This document shows positions 6,037-17,497 of a stretch of 64,000 nucleotides of DNA, in pieces. Source of the DNA: Gramella sp. MT6. GTDB taxonomy: Bacteria; Bacteroidota; Bacteroidia; Flavobacteriales; Flavobacteriaceae. Location of the stretch: the NCBI RefSeq assembly GCF_019357415.1, contig NZ_CP048410.1, forward strand, positions 2,079,001 through 2,143,000, written 5' to 3'. The position numbers and the translations under genes were made by a program. The notes under the pieces were generated by a model. That model ran no database searches, was not told the origin of the DNA, and saw nothing but the letters and a program-made list of their open reading frames with translations. The first letter of the stretch is position 1. The number at the start of each line of letters is the position of its first letter.

Positions 6037-6474
6037 ATGGCAAAAGAAGTAAGTAAAGTTGTAAAACTACAAGTTCGCGGAGGTGCTGCTAACCCATCAC
6101 CACCAGTTGGACCTGCTTTAGGTGCTGCCGGAGTAAACATCATGGAATTCTGTAAGCAATTCAATGGTAGAACTCAGGATAAGCAAGGAAAGGTACTTCC
6201 AGTTGCAATTACTGTTTACACAGATAAGTCTTTTGATTTCGTTATCAAGACTCCACCTGCGGCAGTACAATTGATGGAAGCGGCAAAAACTAAAAAAGGT
6301 TCTGGTGAGCCGAACAGAAAAAAAGTAGCTAGTGTTTCTTGGGATCAGGTTAAAGCGATTGCAGAAGACAAGATGCAGGATCTTAACGCATTTACTGTAG
6401 AGTCTGCAATGAAAATGGTTGCCGGAACAGCTCGTTCGATGGGAATAACTGTAAAAGGTGATGCACCGTTTTAA
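6037..6474 (+). CDS. rplK: 50S ribosomal protein uL11
   Basis: A 145-residue L11, beginning [34 protein letters not shown], with the proline-rich linker of the N-terminal domain and the C-terminal rRNA-binding domain ([12 protein letters not shown] at the end). It forms the GTPase-associated centre with 23S rRNA and is needed for stringent factor activation. It begins 73 bases after nusG, and rplA follows after 19 bases. Confidence 0.98.
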   Translation: MAKEVSKVVKLQVRGGAANPSPPVGPALGAAGVNIMEFCKQFNGRTQDKQGKVLPVAITVYTDKSFDFVIKTPPAAVQLMEAAKTKKGSGEPNRKKVASVSWDQVKAIAEDKMQDLNAFTVESAMKMVAGTARSMGITVKGDAPF

Positions 6475-6493
6475 TCCAAAAAGAAATTAAGAA

Positions 6494-7192
6494 ATGGCAA
6501 AATTAACTAAAAAGCAAAAAGAAGCTCAGTCTAAGATTGAGAACGGCAAGACTTATACAGTGGCCGAAGCTTCTGCTTTGATAAAAAAAGTTTCCAACGA
6601 AAACTTTGACGCTTCTGTAGATCTTGCAGTTCGTTTGAACGTAGATCCACGTAAAGCTAACCAGATGGTTAGAGGGGTTGTAACTCTTCCTCATGGAACT
6701 GGTAAGGACGTTAAGGTTTTGGCTCTTGTAACTCCAGATAAGGAGCAAGAAGCTAAAGATGCTGGTGCCGATTACGTTGGATTAGATGAGTACCTTGAGA
6801 AGATTAAAGGCGGTTGGACAGATGTTGATGTTATCATCACTATGCCAAGCGTAATGGGTAAACTTGGACCACTAGGACGTGTTCTGGGACCAAGAGGTTT
6901 AATGCCTAACCCAAAGACCGGTACTGTAACTATGGATATCGCTAAAGCGGTTTCTGATGTTAAGGCTGGTAAGATCGACTTTAAGGTTGACAAAACTGGT
7001 ATCGTGCATGCAGCAGTTGGAAAAGCATCTTTTGATGCTGAGAAAATTGCAGGTAACGCGAGAGAATTATTAACTACGCTGGTAAAATTGAAGCCTCAGG
7101 CAGCTAAGGGTGTTTATATCAAAAGTATTTATATGACCACTACTATGAGCCCGAGTGTAGCAATAGATACTAAAAGGTTTACTGAGCAATAA
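6494..7192 (+). CDS. rplA: 50S ribosomal protein uL1
   Basis: A 232-residue L1 with the diagnostic [21 protein letters not shown] motif region (split over about residues 125-145). It forms the mobile L1 stalk that guides deacylated tRNA out of the E site. In other bacteria L1 represses its own rplKA mRNA by mimicry of its rRNA site; I could not identify that site by eye. The leader AAGAAATTAAGAA has no real SD pairing. Confidence 0.98.
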   Translation: MAKLTKKQKEAQSKIENGKTYTVAEASALIKKVSNENFDASVDLAVRLNVDPRKANQMVRGVVTLPHGTGKDVKVLALVTPDKEQEAKDAGADYVGLDEYLEKIKGGWTDVDVIITMPSVMGKLGPLGRVLGPRGLMPNPKTGTVTMDIAKAVSDVKAGKIDFKVDKTGIVHAAVGKASFDAEKIAGNARELLTTLVKLKPQAAKGVYIKSIYMTTTMSPSVAIDTKRFTEQ

Positions 7193-7201
7193 TTTAAGAT
7201 T

Positions 7202-7723
7202 ATGACAAGAGAAGAAAAATCACAAGTTATAGAAGATTTAACTGCCCAGTTAGCCGGATTCCAAACTATCTATTTGGCTGACATTTCTGGCCTTGACGCT
7301 GGAAGCACTTCTAACTTACGTAGAGCTTGTTTCAAAGCTGATGTAAAGTTATCGGTAGTTAAAAATACATTGCTTGCGAAAGCTATGGAAGCAGCTGATA
7401 AAGATTTCGGTGACCTTCCAACAGTTTTGAAAGGCAATACCTCAATCATGCTTTCTGAGACCGGAAATGCTCCGGCGAAAGTAATTAAGGATTTTAGAAA
7501 GAAATCTGATAAGCCTTTACTTAAAGGAGCTTTTGTAGAAGAAGCTATTTATGTAGGTGATGACTATCTTGAAACACTTGTTAATATCAAGTCTAAAGAA
7601 GAAGTTATCGGGGATATCGTTGGATTACTTCAATCTCCTGCTAAGAATGTTGTTTCAGCACTTAAATCAGGTGGTGGAAAAATCGCAGGAATCCTTAAAA
7701 CCCTTTCAGAAAAGGAAGGATAA
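7202..7723 (+). CDS. rplJ: 50S ribosomal protein uL10
   Basis: A 173-residue L10, MTREEKSQVIEDLTAQLAGFQTIYLADISGL, with an N-terminal rRNA-binding domain and a C-terminal helix that anchors L7/L12 dimers. It starts nine bases after rplA and is followed after 57 bases by rplL. In the cell it forms the stalk base with L11. Confidence 0.98.
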   Translation: MTREEKSQVIEDLTAQLAGFQTIYLADISGLDAGSTSNLRRACFKADVKLSVVKNTLLAKAMEAADKDFGDLPTVLKGNTSIMLSETGNAPAKVIKDFRKKSDKPLLKGAFVEEAIYVGDDYLETLVNIKSKEEVIGDIVGLLQSPAKNVVSALKSGGGKIAGILKTLSEKEG

Positions 7724-7780
7724 CATAGTACGCACTTTTTAACAATTATAAATTAAAGAACTTTTTAAAAACGATAGAAA

Positions 7781-8155
7781 ATGGCAGATTTAAAAGATTT
7801 CGCAGAACAATTAGTTAACCTTACGGTAAAAGAAGTAAACGAGTTAGCTGATATACTTAAAGAAGAATATGGTATCGAGCCTGCTGCTGCTGCAGTAGCT
7901 GTTGCTGGTGGCGCTGCTGCTGGTGGTGAAGAAGCTGAAGAGCAAACTGAATTCGACGTAATTCTTACTGCTCCAGGTGGATCTAAATTAGCTGTAGTTA
8001 AACTTGTAAAAGAACTTACAGGACTAGGTCTTAAGGATGCTAAAGAATTAGTAGATGGTGCTCCAAAACCAGTAAAAGAAGGAGTTGCTAAAGACGAAGC
8101 AGAAGCTCTTAAAAAGCAATTAGAAGAAGCAGGAGCTGAGGTTGAGCTTAAATAA
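7781..8155 (+). CDS. rplL: 50S ribosomal protein bL12 (L7/L12)
   Basis: A 124-residue acidic stalk protein: N-terminal dimerisation domain (about 1-35), an Ala/Gly-rich hinge ([21 protein letters not shown]), and the C-terminal factor-binding domain with [24 protein letters not shown]. It recruits EF-Tu and EF-G. A strong hairpin between it and rpoB probably lowers RNA polymerase transcript relative to L12. Confidence 0.98.
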   Translation: MADLKDFAEQLVNLTVKEVNELADILKEEYGIEPAAAAVAVAGGAAAGGEEAEEQTEFDVILTAPGGSKLAVVKLVKELTGLGLKDAKELVDGAPKPVKEGVAKDEAEALKKQLEEAGAEVELK

Positions 8156-8179
8156 GCTTAACACAAGCAATATTATTTA

Positions 8180-8217
8180 GGTTTAGACCTCAGGATTCAC
8201 TCCTGGAGGTCTAAACC
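8180..8217 (+). promoter_or_regulatory. strong hairpin in the rplL-rpoB spacer
   Basis: GGTTTAGACCTC (8180-8191) pairs perfectly with GAGGTCTAAACC (8206-8217), and AGGA/TCCT continue the stem across one bulge, leaving a TTCAC loop. No T-run follows directly. It is placed like the attenuator/RNase III site of E. coli rplL-rpoB, so partial termination or mRNA processing is a reasonable inference. Confidence 0.7.
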
Positions 8218-8288
8218 ATTTTGCGTATATAGAACCGAACGTTTAAAAAGCGCAGTTTTTTTTATATAAATTATAATCCCGTCCATTG

Positions 8289-11200
8289 ATGTTAGCAAAG
8301 CAAACTGAAAGATTGAGTTTCTCTTCTGTTAAGAATAAGCCTGCTTATCCGGATTTTCTGGATCTGCAGATTAAGTCTTTTCAGGACTTCTTTCAATTAG
8401 AGACAAAATCAGAAGAGCGGGGAAATGAAGGTCTTTACAACACCTTCCTAGAAAACTTCCCCATTACGGACACCCGTAATCAATTTGTACTAGAATTCTT
8501 AGATTATTTTGTGGACCCGCCAAGATATTCCATCCAGGAATGTATCGAGCGCGGATTGACCTACAGTGTACCACTTAAAGCTAGACTTAAGTTATACTGT
8601 ACCGACCCTGAACACGAAGATTTTGAAACCATCGTACAGGACGTATACTTGGGAACTATCCCATATATGACACCTAGCGGAACTTTCTGCATCAACGGTG
8701 CCGAGCGAGTAGTAGTATCTCAGCTACACCGTTCACCTGGGGTTTTCTTTGGACAGTCTTTCCATGCAAATGGAACTAAATTATATTCAGCCCGTGTAAT
8801 TCCTTTTAAAGGATCATGGATTGAATTTGCTACCGATATTAACAGCGTAATGTACGCGTATATCGATCGTAAGAAAAAATTACCTGTTACTACTCTTTTC
8901 CGTGCTATCGGTTTTGAGCGTGATAAGGATATCCTTGAGATCTTTGACCTTGCAGAAGAGGTTAAAGTTTCTAAGACAGGACTTAAAAAATATCTTGGAC
9001 GTAAACTTGCGGCCAGGGTACTTAATACATGGTATGAGGATTTCGTAGATGAAGATACTGGTGAAGTTGTTTCTATCGAGCGTAACGAGATCGTTCTAGA
9101 CCGTGATACAGAACTTGAAAAAGATCACATAGAAGAAATTCTTGAAACCGGAAGTAAGACTATCCTTCTTCACAAAGAGGATAACCAGACCGGTGACTAT
9201 GCGATCATTCATAATACATTGCAAAAGGATCCTACCAACTCTGAAAAAGAAGCGGTAGAACATATCTATCGTCAGCTTCGTAATGCTGAACCGCCAGATG
9301 AGGAAACTGCTCGTGGAATTATCGACAAGCTTTTCTTCTCAGATCAGCGTTACAGCCTTGGAGAAGTAGGTAGATATAGAATGAACAAAAAACTTGGTCT
9401 TGATGTTGAGATGGATAAGCAGGTGCTTACCAAGATCGATATCATTACCATCGTTAAATATCTTATTGAGCTTATCAACTCTAAAGCTGAGATCGATGAT
9501 ATTGATCACTTATCTAACCGTCGTGTTAGAACTGTAGGTGAGCAATTGTCTCAGCAGTTTGGTGTTGGTCTTGCCCGTATGGCAAGAACCATCCGTGAGA
9601 GAATGAACGTTCGTGATAACGAGGTGTTTACTCCGATCGATTTGATCAACGCGAAGACATTATCTTCTGTGATCAACTCTTTCTTCGGAACAAACCAGTT
9701 ATCTCAGTTCATGGACCAGACCAACCCTCTTGCAGAAATCACGCACAAGCGTAGACTTTCGGCATTAGGACCAGGTGGTCTATCCAGAGAAAGAGCAGGT
9801 TTCGAGGTACGTGATGTTCACTATACTCACTACGGAAGACTTTGCCCGATTGAAACTCCTGAAGGACCAAACATTGGACTTATATCTTCACTTTCTGTAT
9901 ATGCTAAAGTAAACGGAATGGGATTCATTGAAACTCCATATCGTAGCGTAACCGATGGAAAGATCAACATTTCTGAAGAGCCTATTTATTTAAGTGCTGA
10001 AGAAGAAGAAGGTAAGAAGATAGCTCAGGCTAACATTCCATTGAAAGACGACGGAACTATAGATACAGATCGTGTAATTGCACGTATGGAAGGTGACTTC
10101 CCGGTCGTTGATCCTAAAGAGGTTCATTATACCGATGTTGCTCCAAACCAGATCTCATCTATTTCGGCTTCATTAATTCCATTCCTGGAACATGATGATG
10201 CCAACCGTGCACTGATGGGATCAAACATGATGCGTCAGGCAGTACCTCTATTAAGAACAGATTCTCCTATCGTTGGAACTGGGCTTGAAAGACAGGTAGC
10301 TACAGATTCTCGAGTATTGATCAATGCAGAAGGAGAGGGAGAAGTAGAATATGTAGACGCTAATAAGATCGTAATTAAGTACGATCGTACAGATGAGGAA
10401 AGAATGGTAAGTTTTGATGATGATTCAAAATCTTACAACCTTATCAAATTCCGTAAAACTAACCAGGGAACCTGTATCAACCTTAAGCCGATCGTAAGTG
10501 TAGGTGACAGGGTAACAAAAGGACAGGTACTTTGCCAGGGTTATGCTACTGAAGCTGGGGAACTTGCTTTAGGTAGAAACATGAAGGTTGCCTTCATGCC
10601 TTGGAAAGGTTACAACTTTGAGGATGCGATCGTAATTTCAGAAAAAGTGGTTAGAGATGATATTTTCACCTCTATTCATATAGATGAGTACTCTCTTGAA
10701 GTTAGAGATACAAAACTAGGTAACGAAGAATTGACCAATGACATTCCAAACGTTTCAGAAGAGGCTACAAAAGACCTTGATGAGCATGGTATGATTAGAG
10801 TTGGTGCTGAAGTGAAGCCTGGTGATATTCTTATTGGTAAGATCACTCCTAAAGGAGAAAGCGATCCAACACCAGAAGAAAAACTTCTACGTGCAATCTT
10901 TGGTGACAAAGCAGGTGATGTAAAAGATGCTTCTTTAAAAGCTTCTCCATCATTAAGCGGGGTTGTGATCAACAAGAAGTTGTTCGCAAGAGCTATCAAA
11001 GATAAGCGTAAGAGAGCACAGGATAAAGAGGATGTTGCGGCATTAGAGAAAAAGTACGATGCTAAATTTGCCAACCTTAAGGCTGAACTTGTTGAGAAAT
11101 TATTCGCAATTATTGGCGGTAAGACTGCTCAGGGAGTGATGAACGACCTTGGTGAAGAAGTAATGCCAAAAGGTAAGAAGTACACTCTTAAGATGTTAAA

Positions 11201-12101
11201 CGCTGTAGACGATTATACTCACTTAACTAGTGGTACATGGACTACAGATGATCATCTTAACGAGCTTGTTGCAGATCTTATCCATAATTATAAAATCAAG
11301 GAAAACGATCTTCAGGGTAACCTAAGAAGAGAGAAATTCACCATTTCTGTTGGAGATGAGCTTCCATCAGGAATTCTTAAACTAGCTAAAGTTTACATCG
11401 CTAAGAAACGTAAGCTGAAAGTTGGTGATAAGATGGCAGGACGTCACGGTAACAAAGGTATTGTTGCCAGAATCGTTCGTCAGGAAGATATGCCATTCCT
11501 TGAAGATGGAACTCCGGTTGATATCGTGTTGAACCCACTTGGGGTACCATCACGTATGAACATCGGTCAGATCTATGAAACAGTACTTGGTTGGGCTGGA
11601 CAGAAGAATGGAACCAAATATGCGACTCCAATTTTCGACGGTGCAACTATCGATGAGATCAATGATCTTACAGATAAAGCAGGTATTCCACGTTACGGTC
11701 ACACTTATCTTTATGATGGTGGAACCGGAATGAGATTTGACCAGCGTGCGACTGTTGGTGTGATTTACATGCTTAAACTAGGTCACATGATCGACGATAA
11801 GATGCACGCACGTTCTATTGGACCATATTCACTTATTACTCAGCAGCCGCTTGGTGGTAAGGCACAATTTGGTGGTCAGAGATTTGGAGAGATGGAGGTT
11901 TGGGCTCTTGAAGCTTACGGAGCATCTAGTACTCTAAGGGAAATCTTAACTGTGAAGTCAGATGACGTGATCGGTAGAGCTAAGACCTATGAGGCTATTG
12001 TTAAAGGTGAGCCAATGCCAGAACCAGGATTGCCGGAATCTTTCAACGTACTTATGCACGAATTGAAAGGTCTTGGATTGGATATAAAACTTGAAGAATA
12101 A
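8289..12101 (+). CDS. rpoB: RNA polymerase subunit beta
   Basis: The 1270-residue beta subunit. The start is the ATG at 8289 ([11 protein letters not shown]); a TTG just before it at 8286 is in frame but not needed. The rifampicin pocket [16 protein letters not shown] and [15 protein letters not shown] has the sensitive-type residues (Asp, His and Ser positions as in wild-type E. coli). Other conserved blocks include [18 protein letters not shown] and [12 protein letters not shown]. The Bacteroidota-specific linker of the C-terminal half is present. It follows a hairpin-containing 133-base spacer and precedes rpoC after 71 bases. Confidence 0.99.
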   Translation: MLAKQTERLSFSSVKNKPAYPDFLDLQIKSFQDFFQLETKSEERGNEGLYNTFLENFPITDTRNQFVLEFLDYFVDPPRYSIQECIERGLTYSVPLKARLKLYCTDPEHEDFETIVQDVYLGTIPYMTPSGTFCINGAERVVVSQLHRSPGVFFGQSFHANGTKLYSARVIPFKGSWIEFATDINSVMYAYIDRKKKLPVTTLFRAIGFERDKDILEIFDLAEEVKVSKTGLKKYLGRKLAARVLNTWYEDFVDEDTGEVVSIERNEIVLDRDTELEKDHIEEILETGSKTILLHKEDNQTGDYAIIHNTLQKDPTNSEKEAVEHIYRQLRNAEPPDEETARGIIDKLFFSDQRYSLGEVGRYRMNKKLGLDVEMDKQVLTKIDIITIVKYLIELINSKAEIDDIDHLSNRRVRTVGEQLSQQFGVGLARMARTIRERMNVRDNEVFTPIDLINAKTLSSVINSFFGTNQLSQFMDQTNPLAEITHKRRLSALGPGGLSRERAGFEVRDVHYTHYGRLCPIETPEGPNIGLISSLSVYAKVNGMGFIETPYRSVTDGKINISEEPIYLSAEEEEGKKIAQANIPLKDDGTIDTDRVIARMEGDFPVVDPKEVHYTDVAPNQISSISASLIPFLEHDDANRALMGSNMMRQAVPLLRTDSPIVGTGLERQVATDSRVLINAEGEGEVEYVDANKIVIKYDRTDEERMVSFDDDSKSYNLIKFRKTNQGTCINLKPIVSVGDRVTKGQVLCQGYATEAGELALGRNMKVAFMPWKGYNFEDAIVISEKVVRDDIFTSIHIDEYSLEVRDTKLGNEELTNDIPNVSEEATKDLDEHGMIRVGAEVKPGDILIGKITPKGESDPTPEEKLLRAIFGDKAGDVKDASLKASPSLSGVVINKKLFARAIKDKRKRAQDKEDVAALEKKYDAKFANLKAELVEKLFAIIGGKTAQGVMNDLGEEVMPKGKKYTLKMLNAVDDYTHLTSGTWTTDDHLNELVADLIHNYKIKENDLQGNLRREKFTISVGDELPSGILKLAKVYIAKKRKLKVGDKMAGRHGNKGIVARIVRQEDMPFLEDGTPVDIVLNPLGVPSRMNIGQIYETVLGWAGQKNGTKYATPIFDGATIDEINDLTDKAGIPRYGHTYLYDGGTGMRFDQRATVGVIYMLKLGHMIDDKMHARSIGPYSLITQQPLGGKAQFGGQRFGEMEVWALEAYGASSTLREILTVKSDDVIGRAKTYEAIVKGEPMPEPGLPESFNVLMHELKGLGLDIKLEE

Positions 12102-12114
12102 CATTCTGTTGATC

Positions 12115-12133
12115 GGGACGCCACCGGCGTCCC
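12115..12133 (+). other. GC-rich hairpin between rpoB and rpoC
   Basis: GGGACGCC (12115-12122) and GGCGTCCC (12126-12133) form a perfect 8-bp stem with an ACC loop. There is no T-run. It lies 39 bases before the rpoC start and may protect or process the polycistronic mRNA. Confidence 0.6.
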
Positions 12134-12172
12134 AATTAAACGGAATATTCACAATAATTAGCAGCATTTATT

Positions 12173-15100
12173 ATGGCTAGAAATAATGATAAAAATACAG
12201 TACAGAGGTTCAACCAGATCTCTATTGGTTTAGCTTCTCCAGAGTCCATCCTTGCGGAGTCTCGTGGTGAAGTTCTTAAGCCTGAAACGATCAATTACCG
12301 TACGCACAAACCAGAGCGTGACGGATTGTTCTGTGAGCGTATTTTTGGTCCTGTAAAGGATTATGAATGTGCCTGCGGAAAGTATAAAAGAATCCGTTAT
12401 AAAGGAATCGTTTGTGACCGTTGTGGAGTTGAAGTTACCGAGAAAAAGGTTCGTAGAGATCGTGTAGGTCACATTAACCTTGTAGTACCTGTAGCTCATA
12501 TCTGGTATTTCCGTTCTTTGCCTAACAAAATTGGTTATTTGCTAGGTCTGCCTTCTAAGAAACTTGACATGATCATCTACTACGAAAGATATGTAGTGAT
12601 CCAGCCAGGTAACGCGAAGAATGAAGAAGGGGAGCCATTAAAGAAAATGGATTTCTTAACTGAAGAAGAGTATCTGAACATCTTGGATGAACTTCCTCAG
12701 GAAAATCAATATTTAGAAGACAGCGACCCAAATAAGTTTATCGCTAAAATGGGAGCTGAATGTCTTATCGAAATTCTTAAGAGAATAGATCTTGATGATC
12801 TTTCTTATGAATTGAGACACAAGGCAAACAACGAAACTTCCAAGCAACGTAAGACTGAGGCTCTTAAGAGACTTCAGGTTGTGGAAGCACTTCGTGACGC
12901 GAACAAGAACCGTGAGAACAATCCAGAATGGATGATCATGAAGGTAGTACCGGTTATTCCACCGGAACTTAGACCTCTTGTTCCTCTTGATGGTGGTCGT
13001 TTCGCGACTTCAGATTTGAACGATCTTTACCGTCGTGTAATTATTCGTAACAACCGTCTGAAAAGATTAATGGAGATCAAAGCTCCTGAAGTAATTCTAC
13101 GTAACGAAAAACGTATGCTTCAGGAATCTGTAGATTCATTATTCGATAATACAAGAAAATCATCAGCAGTAAAAACTGACTCTAACCGTCCGCTTAAATC
13201 ACTTTCAGATTCATTGAAAGGTAAGCAAGGTCGTTTCCGTCAGAACCTGCTTGGTAAACGTGTGGATTATTCAGCACGTTCGGTAATCGTTGTAGGACCA
13301 GAATTGAAGATGTTCGAGTGTGGTCTTCCAAAGAACATGGCAGCTGAGCTTTACAAGCCTTTCATCATCAGAAAACTGATAGAAAGAGGTATCGTAAAAA
13401 CAGTGAAGTCTGCTAAGAAGATTATCGATAAGAAAGAACCTGTAGTTTGGGATATATTGGAGAACGTTCTTAAAGGGCATCCGGTACTATTGAACCGTGC
13501 TCCTACGCTTCACCGTCTGGGTATCCAGGCATTCCAGCCTAAACTTATTGAAGGAAAAGCAATTCAGCTTCACCCGCTTGCGTGTACTGCATTCAACGCC
13601 GATTTCGATGGTGACCAGATGGCGGTTCACTTACCACTTGGGCCAGAAGCTATTTTGGAAGCACAGTTATTAATGCTTGCTTCTCACAATATATTGAACC
13701 CTGCAAACGGTTCGCCAATTACAGTACCTTCTCAGGATATGGTACTTGGTCTTTACTATATGACCAAGCACAAGAAATCTACTCCTGAAGAGCCTGTAGT
13801 AGGTGAAGGACTTACTTTCTATTCTGCTGAAGAGCTAGTGATAGCTTACAACCAGAAGAGAGTAGATCTTAACGCAGGTATCAAGATTAGAACTAAAGAT
13901 TTCAACGAAGAAGGTGAATTGGTTTATATGATCAAGGATACCACAGTTGGTAGAGTATTATTTAATGAGGCTGTGCCAGAAAAGGCAGGTTACATTAACG
14001 AAGTACTTACTAAGAAATCACTTCGTGAGATCATTGGTAAGATCCTTAAAATTACAAGTGTACCAGAAACTTCAGAATTCCTTGATAACATTAAGGAACT
14101 TGGTTATGGATTCGCATTCCGTGGTGGACTTTCTTTCAGCTTAGGTGATATTATCATCCCTGAAGAGAAACAAGCTATGATCGATGAAGCTAACGAGCAG
14201 GTTGAAGGTATCATTGGTAACTATAACATGGGTCTTATTACCAATAACGAACGTTATAACCAGGTAATTGACATCTGGACTTCAACCAACGCAGGTCTTA
14301 CCGAATTAGCTATGAAGCGAATTCGCGAAGATAAGCAAGGATTCAACTCGGTATATATGATGCTTGATTCTGGTGCGCGTGGTTCGAAAGAGCAGATTCG
14401 TCAGCTTACTGGTATGCGTGGTCTTATGGCTAAGCCGAAAAAATCTAACTCTGGTGGAGGTGAAATTATCGAAAACCCGATTCTTTCTAACTTTAAGGAA
14501 GGTCTTTCGATTCTTGAATACTTTATCTCTACTCACGGTGCTCGTAAAGGTCTTGCCGATACCGCACTTAAAACTGCCGATGCAGGTTACCTAACCCGTC
14601 GTCTGGTAGATGTTTCTCAGGATGTTATTGTTAATGAAGATGACTGTGGAACATTAAGAGGAGTAGAAGTTAAGCCACTTAAGAAGAATGAAGAAATAGT
14701 AGAATCATTAGGAGAGAGAATCCTTGGACGTATTTCTCTGAATGATGTTGTAAATCCTTCAACAGACGAATTGATTGTTGCTGGAAACGAAGAGATAACT
14801 GAAGAGATCGTTGCTAAGATCGAAGCTGCGCCAATCGAAAGTGTTGAAGTACGTTCACCACTTACCTGTGAGGCGAAGAAAGGTATCTGTATCAAGTGTT
14901 ACGGTAGAAACCTTGCAACTAACAAGATCGTACAAACAGGTGAAGCTGTTGGTGTTGTTGCTGCACAGTCTATTGGAGAGCCTGGTACACAGCTTACACT
15001 ACGTACGTTCCACGTGGGGGGTATTGCTGGTAACATTTCTGAAGATAACAAACTTGAAGCAAGGTTTGATGGTATTGCTGAGATCGAAGATCTTAAAGTT

Positions 15101-16474
15101 GTTAAAGGTGAAGCCCCTGATGGTGGAACTGCAGACATCGTGATCTCTCGTACTGCTGAACTTAAGATCAAGGATAAGAAAACTGGTGTTGTATTAAGTA
15201 ATAACAACATTCCTTACGGTGCACAAATCAATATTAATGATGGTGCTACGGTAAGCAAGGGAGACGTGATCTGTACTTGGGATCCATATAACGGTGTGAT
15301 CATTTCTGAATTCGCCGGTAAGATCAAGTATGAGAACGTTGAACAAGGTGTTACTTATCAGGTTGAGATCGATGAGCAAACAGGATTCCAGGAAAAAGTA
15401 ATTTCTGAATCTCGTAACAAGAAATTGATCCCAACTTTACATATCCTAGGTAAGAAAGACGAAGTAATTCGTTCTTATAACCTTCCGGTAGGTGCTCACC
15501 TTATGGTAGACAACGAAGAGAAGATCGGAGTTGGTAAGATTCTGGTTAAGATTCCACGTAAATCTTCTAAAGCAGGGGATATTACAGGTGGTCTTCCAAG
15601 GGTAACCGAGCTTTTCGAAGCACGTAACCCATCTAACCCGGCGGTTGTATCAGAGATCGATGGTGTTGTATCTTTTGGTAAGATCAAAAGAGGTAACCGT
15701 GAGATCATCGTTGAGTCTAAACTAGGAGAAGTTAAGAAATACTTAGTTAAGTTATCTAACCAGATCCTTGTTCAGGAGAATGACTACGTAAGAGCTGGTA
15801 TGCCACTTTCTGATGGTTCTATCACTCCGGAAGACATCTTGAACATCAAAGGACCAAACGCTGTACAGCAGTATCTTGTGAACGAAGTTCAGGAAGTATA
15901 CCGTTTACAGGGTGTGAAGATTAACGATAAGCACTTCGAGGTTGTTGTAAGACAGATGATGCGTAAAGTAAGAATCGTTGATCCGGGAGATACTATATTC
16001 CTTGAAAACCAACTTGTTCATAAAGATGATTTCATCGATGAGAACAACAAGTTATTCGGAATGAAGGTTATTGAAGATGCAGGTGATTCAGAAAGGTTAA
16101 AACCAGGACAGATTATCACTCCAAGAGATCTTAGAGACGAAAACTCTATTCTTAGAAGAGAAGATAAGAATCTTGCGACCGCCAGAGATGTGATCACTGC
16201 AACTGCAAATCCGGTACTTCAGGGTATTACTAGAGCTTCACTTCAAACCAAGTCATTTATCTCGGCTGCTTCCTTCCAGGAAACAACTAAGGTATTGAAC
16301 GAGGCTGCAGTAAGCGGTAAGATCGATCAACTTGAAGGATTGAAGGAAAATGTAATTGTAGGACACAGAATTCCTGCAGGTACAGGTATGAGAAAATACG
16401 ATAGCATTATCGTTGGTTCTAAAGAAGAATTCGACCAGATGCTTGAGAAGAAACAGGAAGTTAATTATAACTAA
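12173..16474 (+). CDS. rpoC: RNA polymerase subunit beta'
   Basis: The 1433-residue catalytic subunit. The N-terminal zinc site ([20 protein letters not shown]), the active-site [15 protein letters not shown] with three Asp for Mg2+, the bridge/trigger region [11 protein letters not shown], and the second zinc site ([13 protein letters not shown]) are all visible. It ends with [15 protein letters not shown] terminator follows directly, closing the secE-rpoC cluster. Confidence 0.99.
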   Translation: MARNNDKNTVQRFNQISIGLASPESILAESRGEVLKPETINYRTHKPERDGLFCERIFGPVKDYECACGKYKRIRYKGIVCDRCGVEVTEKKVRRDRVGHINLVVPVAHIWYFRSLPNKIGYLLGLPSKKLDMIIYYERYVVIQPGNAKNEEGEPLKKMDFLTEEEYLNILDELPQENQYLEDSDPNKFIAKMGAECLIEILKRIDLDDLSYELRHKANNETSKQRKTEALKRLQVVEALRDANKNRENNPEWMIMKVVPVIPPELRPLVPLDGGRFATSDLNDLYRRVIIRNNRLKRLMEIKAPEVILRNEKRMLQESVDSLFDNTRKSSAVKTDSNRPLKSLSDSLKGKQGRFRQNLLGKRVDYSARSVIVVGPELKMFECGLPKNMAAELYKPFIIRKLIERGIVKTVKSAKKIIDKKEPVVWDILENVLKGHPVLLNRAPTLHRLGIQAFQPKLIEGKAIQLHPLACTAFNADFDGDQMAVHLPLGPEAILEAQLLMLASHNILNPANGSPITVPSQDMVLGLYYMTKHKKSTPEEPVVGEGLTFYSAEELVIAYNQKRVDLNAGIKIRTKDFNEEGELVYMIKDTTVGRVLFNEAVPEKAGYINEVLTKKSLREIIGKILKITSVPETSEFLDNIKELGYGFAFRGGLSFSLGDIIIPEEKQAMIDEANEQVEGIIGNYNMGLITNNERYNQVIDIWTSTNAGLTELAMKRIREDKQGFNSVYMMLDSGARGSKEQIRQLTGMRGLMAKPKKSNSGGGEIIENPILSNFKEGLSILEYFISTHGARKGLADTALKTADAGYLTRRLVDVSQDVIVNEDDCGTLRGVEVKPLKKNEEIVESLGERILGRISLNDVVNPSTDELIVAGNEEITEEIVAKIEAAPIESVEVRSPLTCEAKKGICIKCYGRNLATNKIVQTGEAVGVVAAQSIGEPGTQLTLRTFHVGGIAGNISEDNKLEARFDGIAEIEDLKVVKGEAPDGGTADIVISRTAELKIKDKKTGVVLSNNNIPYGAQININDGATVSKGDVICTWDPYNGVIISEFAGKIKYENVEQGVTYQVEIDEQTGFQEKVISESRNKKLIPTLHILGKKDEVIRSYNLPVGAHLMVDNEEKIGVGKILVKIPRKSSKAGDITGGLPRVTELFEARNPSNPAVVSEIDGVVSFGKIKRGNREIIVESKLGEVKKYLVKLSNQILVQENDYVRAGMPLSDGSITPEDILNIKGPNAVQQYLVNEVQEVYRLQGVKINDKHFEVVVRQMMRKVRIVDPGDTIFLENQLVHKDDFIDENNKLFGMKVIEDAGDSERLKPGQIITPRDLRDENSILRREDKNLATARDVITATANPVLQGITRASLQTKSFISAASFQETTKVLNEAAVSGKIDQLEGLKENVIVGHRIPAGTGMRKYDSIIVGSKEEFDQMLEKKQEVNYN

Positions 16475-16495
16475 TTCCTGATAATATTTCAGAAA

Positions 16496-16527
16496 AAAGG
16501 CTCTACGAACTGTAGGGCCTTTTTTTA
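16496..16527 (+). terminator. rpoC terminator
   Basis: AAAGGCTCTAC / GTAGGGCCTTT (one G-U) with a GAACT loop is followed by a T7 run. It lies 22 bases after the rpoC stop. Confidence 0.85.
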
Positions 16528-16547
16528 TTTATAACGATATTTGATAT

Positions 16548-17003
16548 ATGAAGGAGTACTTTAAACAATTACTGGAATATTCCCATTATTATAACCTGGA
16601 GATCATTAAGAAATTCAATGATGGGGATCTGCATTTTATGGTTCCAGACAGGGCCATTAATCTTTTGTCTCATACTCTCAACGCACATAAGATCTGGAAT
16701 TACAGACTAGCGGGAAGTGAAGAGGAAGTTGAACTCTGGAAGAACCTGGAAAAGGACCAAATGGAGCATGCTGAAAATGAGAATTACCAAGCTACAATGT
16801 CGGTAATCGAAAAGGAGGATCTAGATAGAGTAGTAGAGTATAAGAACACCAAAGGTGAAGAATATCAGAATTCAGTTAAAGATATTATTTTCCATATGGT
16901 GAATCATTCTACTTATCATCGGGGGCAGATCGCTACCGAATTCAGAAAAGAAGGTATAGATCCTGTGGTTTCAGACTATGTCTTTTACAAGCGCGATAAA
17001 TAG
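16548..17003 (+). CDS. DinB-like four-helix protein
   Basis: A 151-residue member of the DinB/YfiT superfamily. The three metal-ligand His of the family can be placed: one in LLSHTLNAHKIWN (about residue 46) and two in HMVNHSTYHRGQI (about 125-134). Proteins of this fold are metal-dependent thiol transferases or of unknown function; DinB of Bacillus has no proven DNA-repair activity. No signal peptide, so cytoplasmic. It starts 21 bases after the rpoC terminator and is followed by a DUF3467 gene 40 bases later. Confidence 0.75.
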   Translation: MKEYFKQLLEYSHYYNLEIIKKFNDGDLHFMVPDRAINLLSHTLNAHKIWNYRLAGSEEEVELWKNLEKDQMEHAENENYQATMSVIEKEDLDRVVEYKNTKGEEYQNSVKDIIFHMVNHSTYHRGQIATEFRKEGIDPVVSDYVFYKRDK

Positions 17004-17043
17004 CAGGTAAAAAATAAATATTAAATTGAAGAAAATTTAAATC

Positions 17044-17364
17044 ATGGAAGACGATAAAAAACATAAAAACCAAAAAGGAAAGATCAATATAGAGCTGGAT
17101 GAAGCCGTGGCAGAAGGAACTTATTCTAACCTGGCTATTATAAACCATTCTGTATCAGAATTTGTGGTGGATTTTGTCAATATCATGCCGGGAAGGCCTA
17201 AAAGCAAAGTTAAGTCCAGGATCATCCTTACTCCGCAGCATGCGAAAAGATTGTTGAAGGCCTTAGGCGATAACATCAATAAATTTGAGCAGGCCCATGG
17301 AGAGATAAGAGATTATGATAAAGCTCCATTGCCACTTAATTTTGGTCCTACAGGACAGGCTTAG
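17044..17364 (+). CDS. DUF3467 protein
   Basis: A 106-residue soluble protein with the DUF3467 core (NHSVSEFVVDFVNIMPG, then SRIILTPQHAKRLLKALGDNI). The family is small, widespread, and of unknown function; in Bacteroidota it is commonly found next to the RNA polymerase genes. The highly charged first 15 residues look disordered. The gene ends before a long inverted repeat that probably terminates both this gene and the convergent symporter. Confidence 0.85.
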   Translation: MEDDKKHKNQKGKINIELDEAVAEGTYSNLAIINHSVSEFVVDFVNIMPGRPKSKVKSRIILTPQHAKRLLKALGDNINKFEQAHGEIRDYDKAPLPLNFGPTGQA

Positions 17365-17383
17365 TTAAGAATATAGATTTACT

Positions 17384-17468
17384 AAAAAAGAGATTTCTCT
17401 CGTTGCCCTGAATGATAAGATAAAATTGTCATTTCGAAGGAGCATAGCGACTGGGAAATCTCTTTTTT
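17384..17468. repeat. inverted-repeat element, probable dispersed repeat and bidirectional terminator
   Basis: AAAAAAGAGATTTC (17384-17397) and GAAATCTCTTTTTT (17455-17468) are perfect 14-bp arms around a 57-base interior that contains GTCATTTCGAAGGAGCAT. Sequences of the form GTCATTTCGA...GAAATCTC recur between genes of many Flavobacteriaceae (from memory). It lies between convergent genes, and either strand ends in a T-run. Confidence 0.65.
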
Positions 17469-17497
17469 ATTTTCAATTTTTAAAGAAGTACGTCTTT

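Noticed and set aside
8286..8288. TTG as the start of rpoB
   Set aside because: An ATG directly follows at 8289 and begins the conserved N-terminus; the TTG adds only one residue.
11401..11646. Minus-strand ORF within rpoB
   Set aside because: Strongly biased codon use in a highly expressed gene keeps opposite frames open; no motif or start signal supports it.
14364..15143. Several plus-frame ORFs within rpoC
   Set aside because: They are alternative frames of rpoC with repetitive LVLLL-type composition, an artefact of its codon bias.
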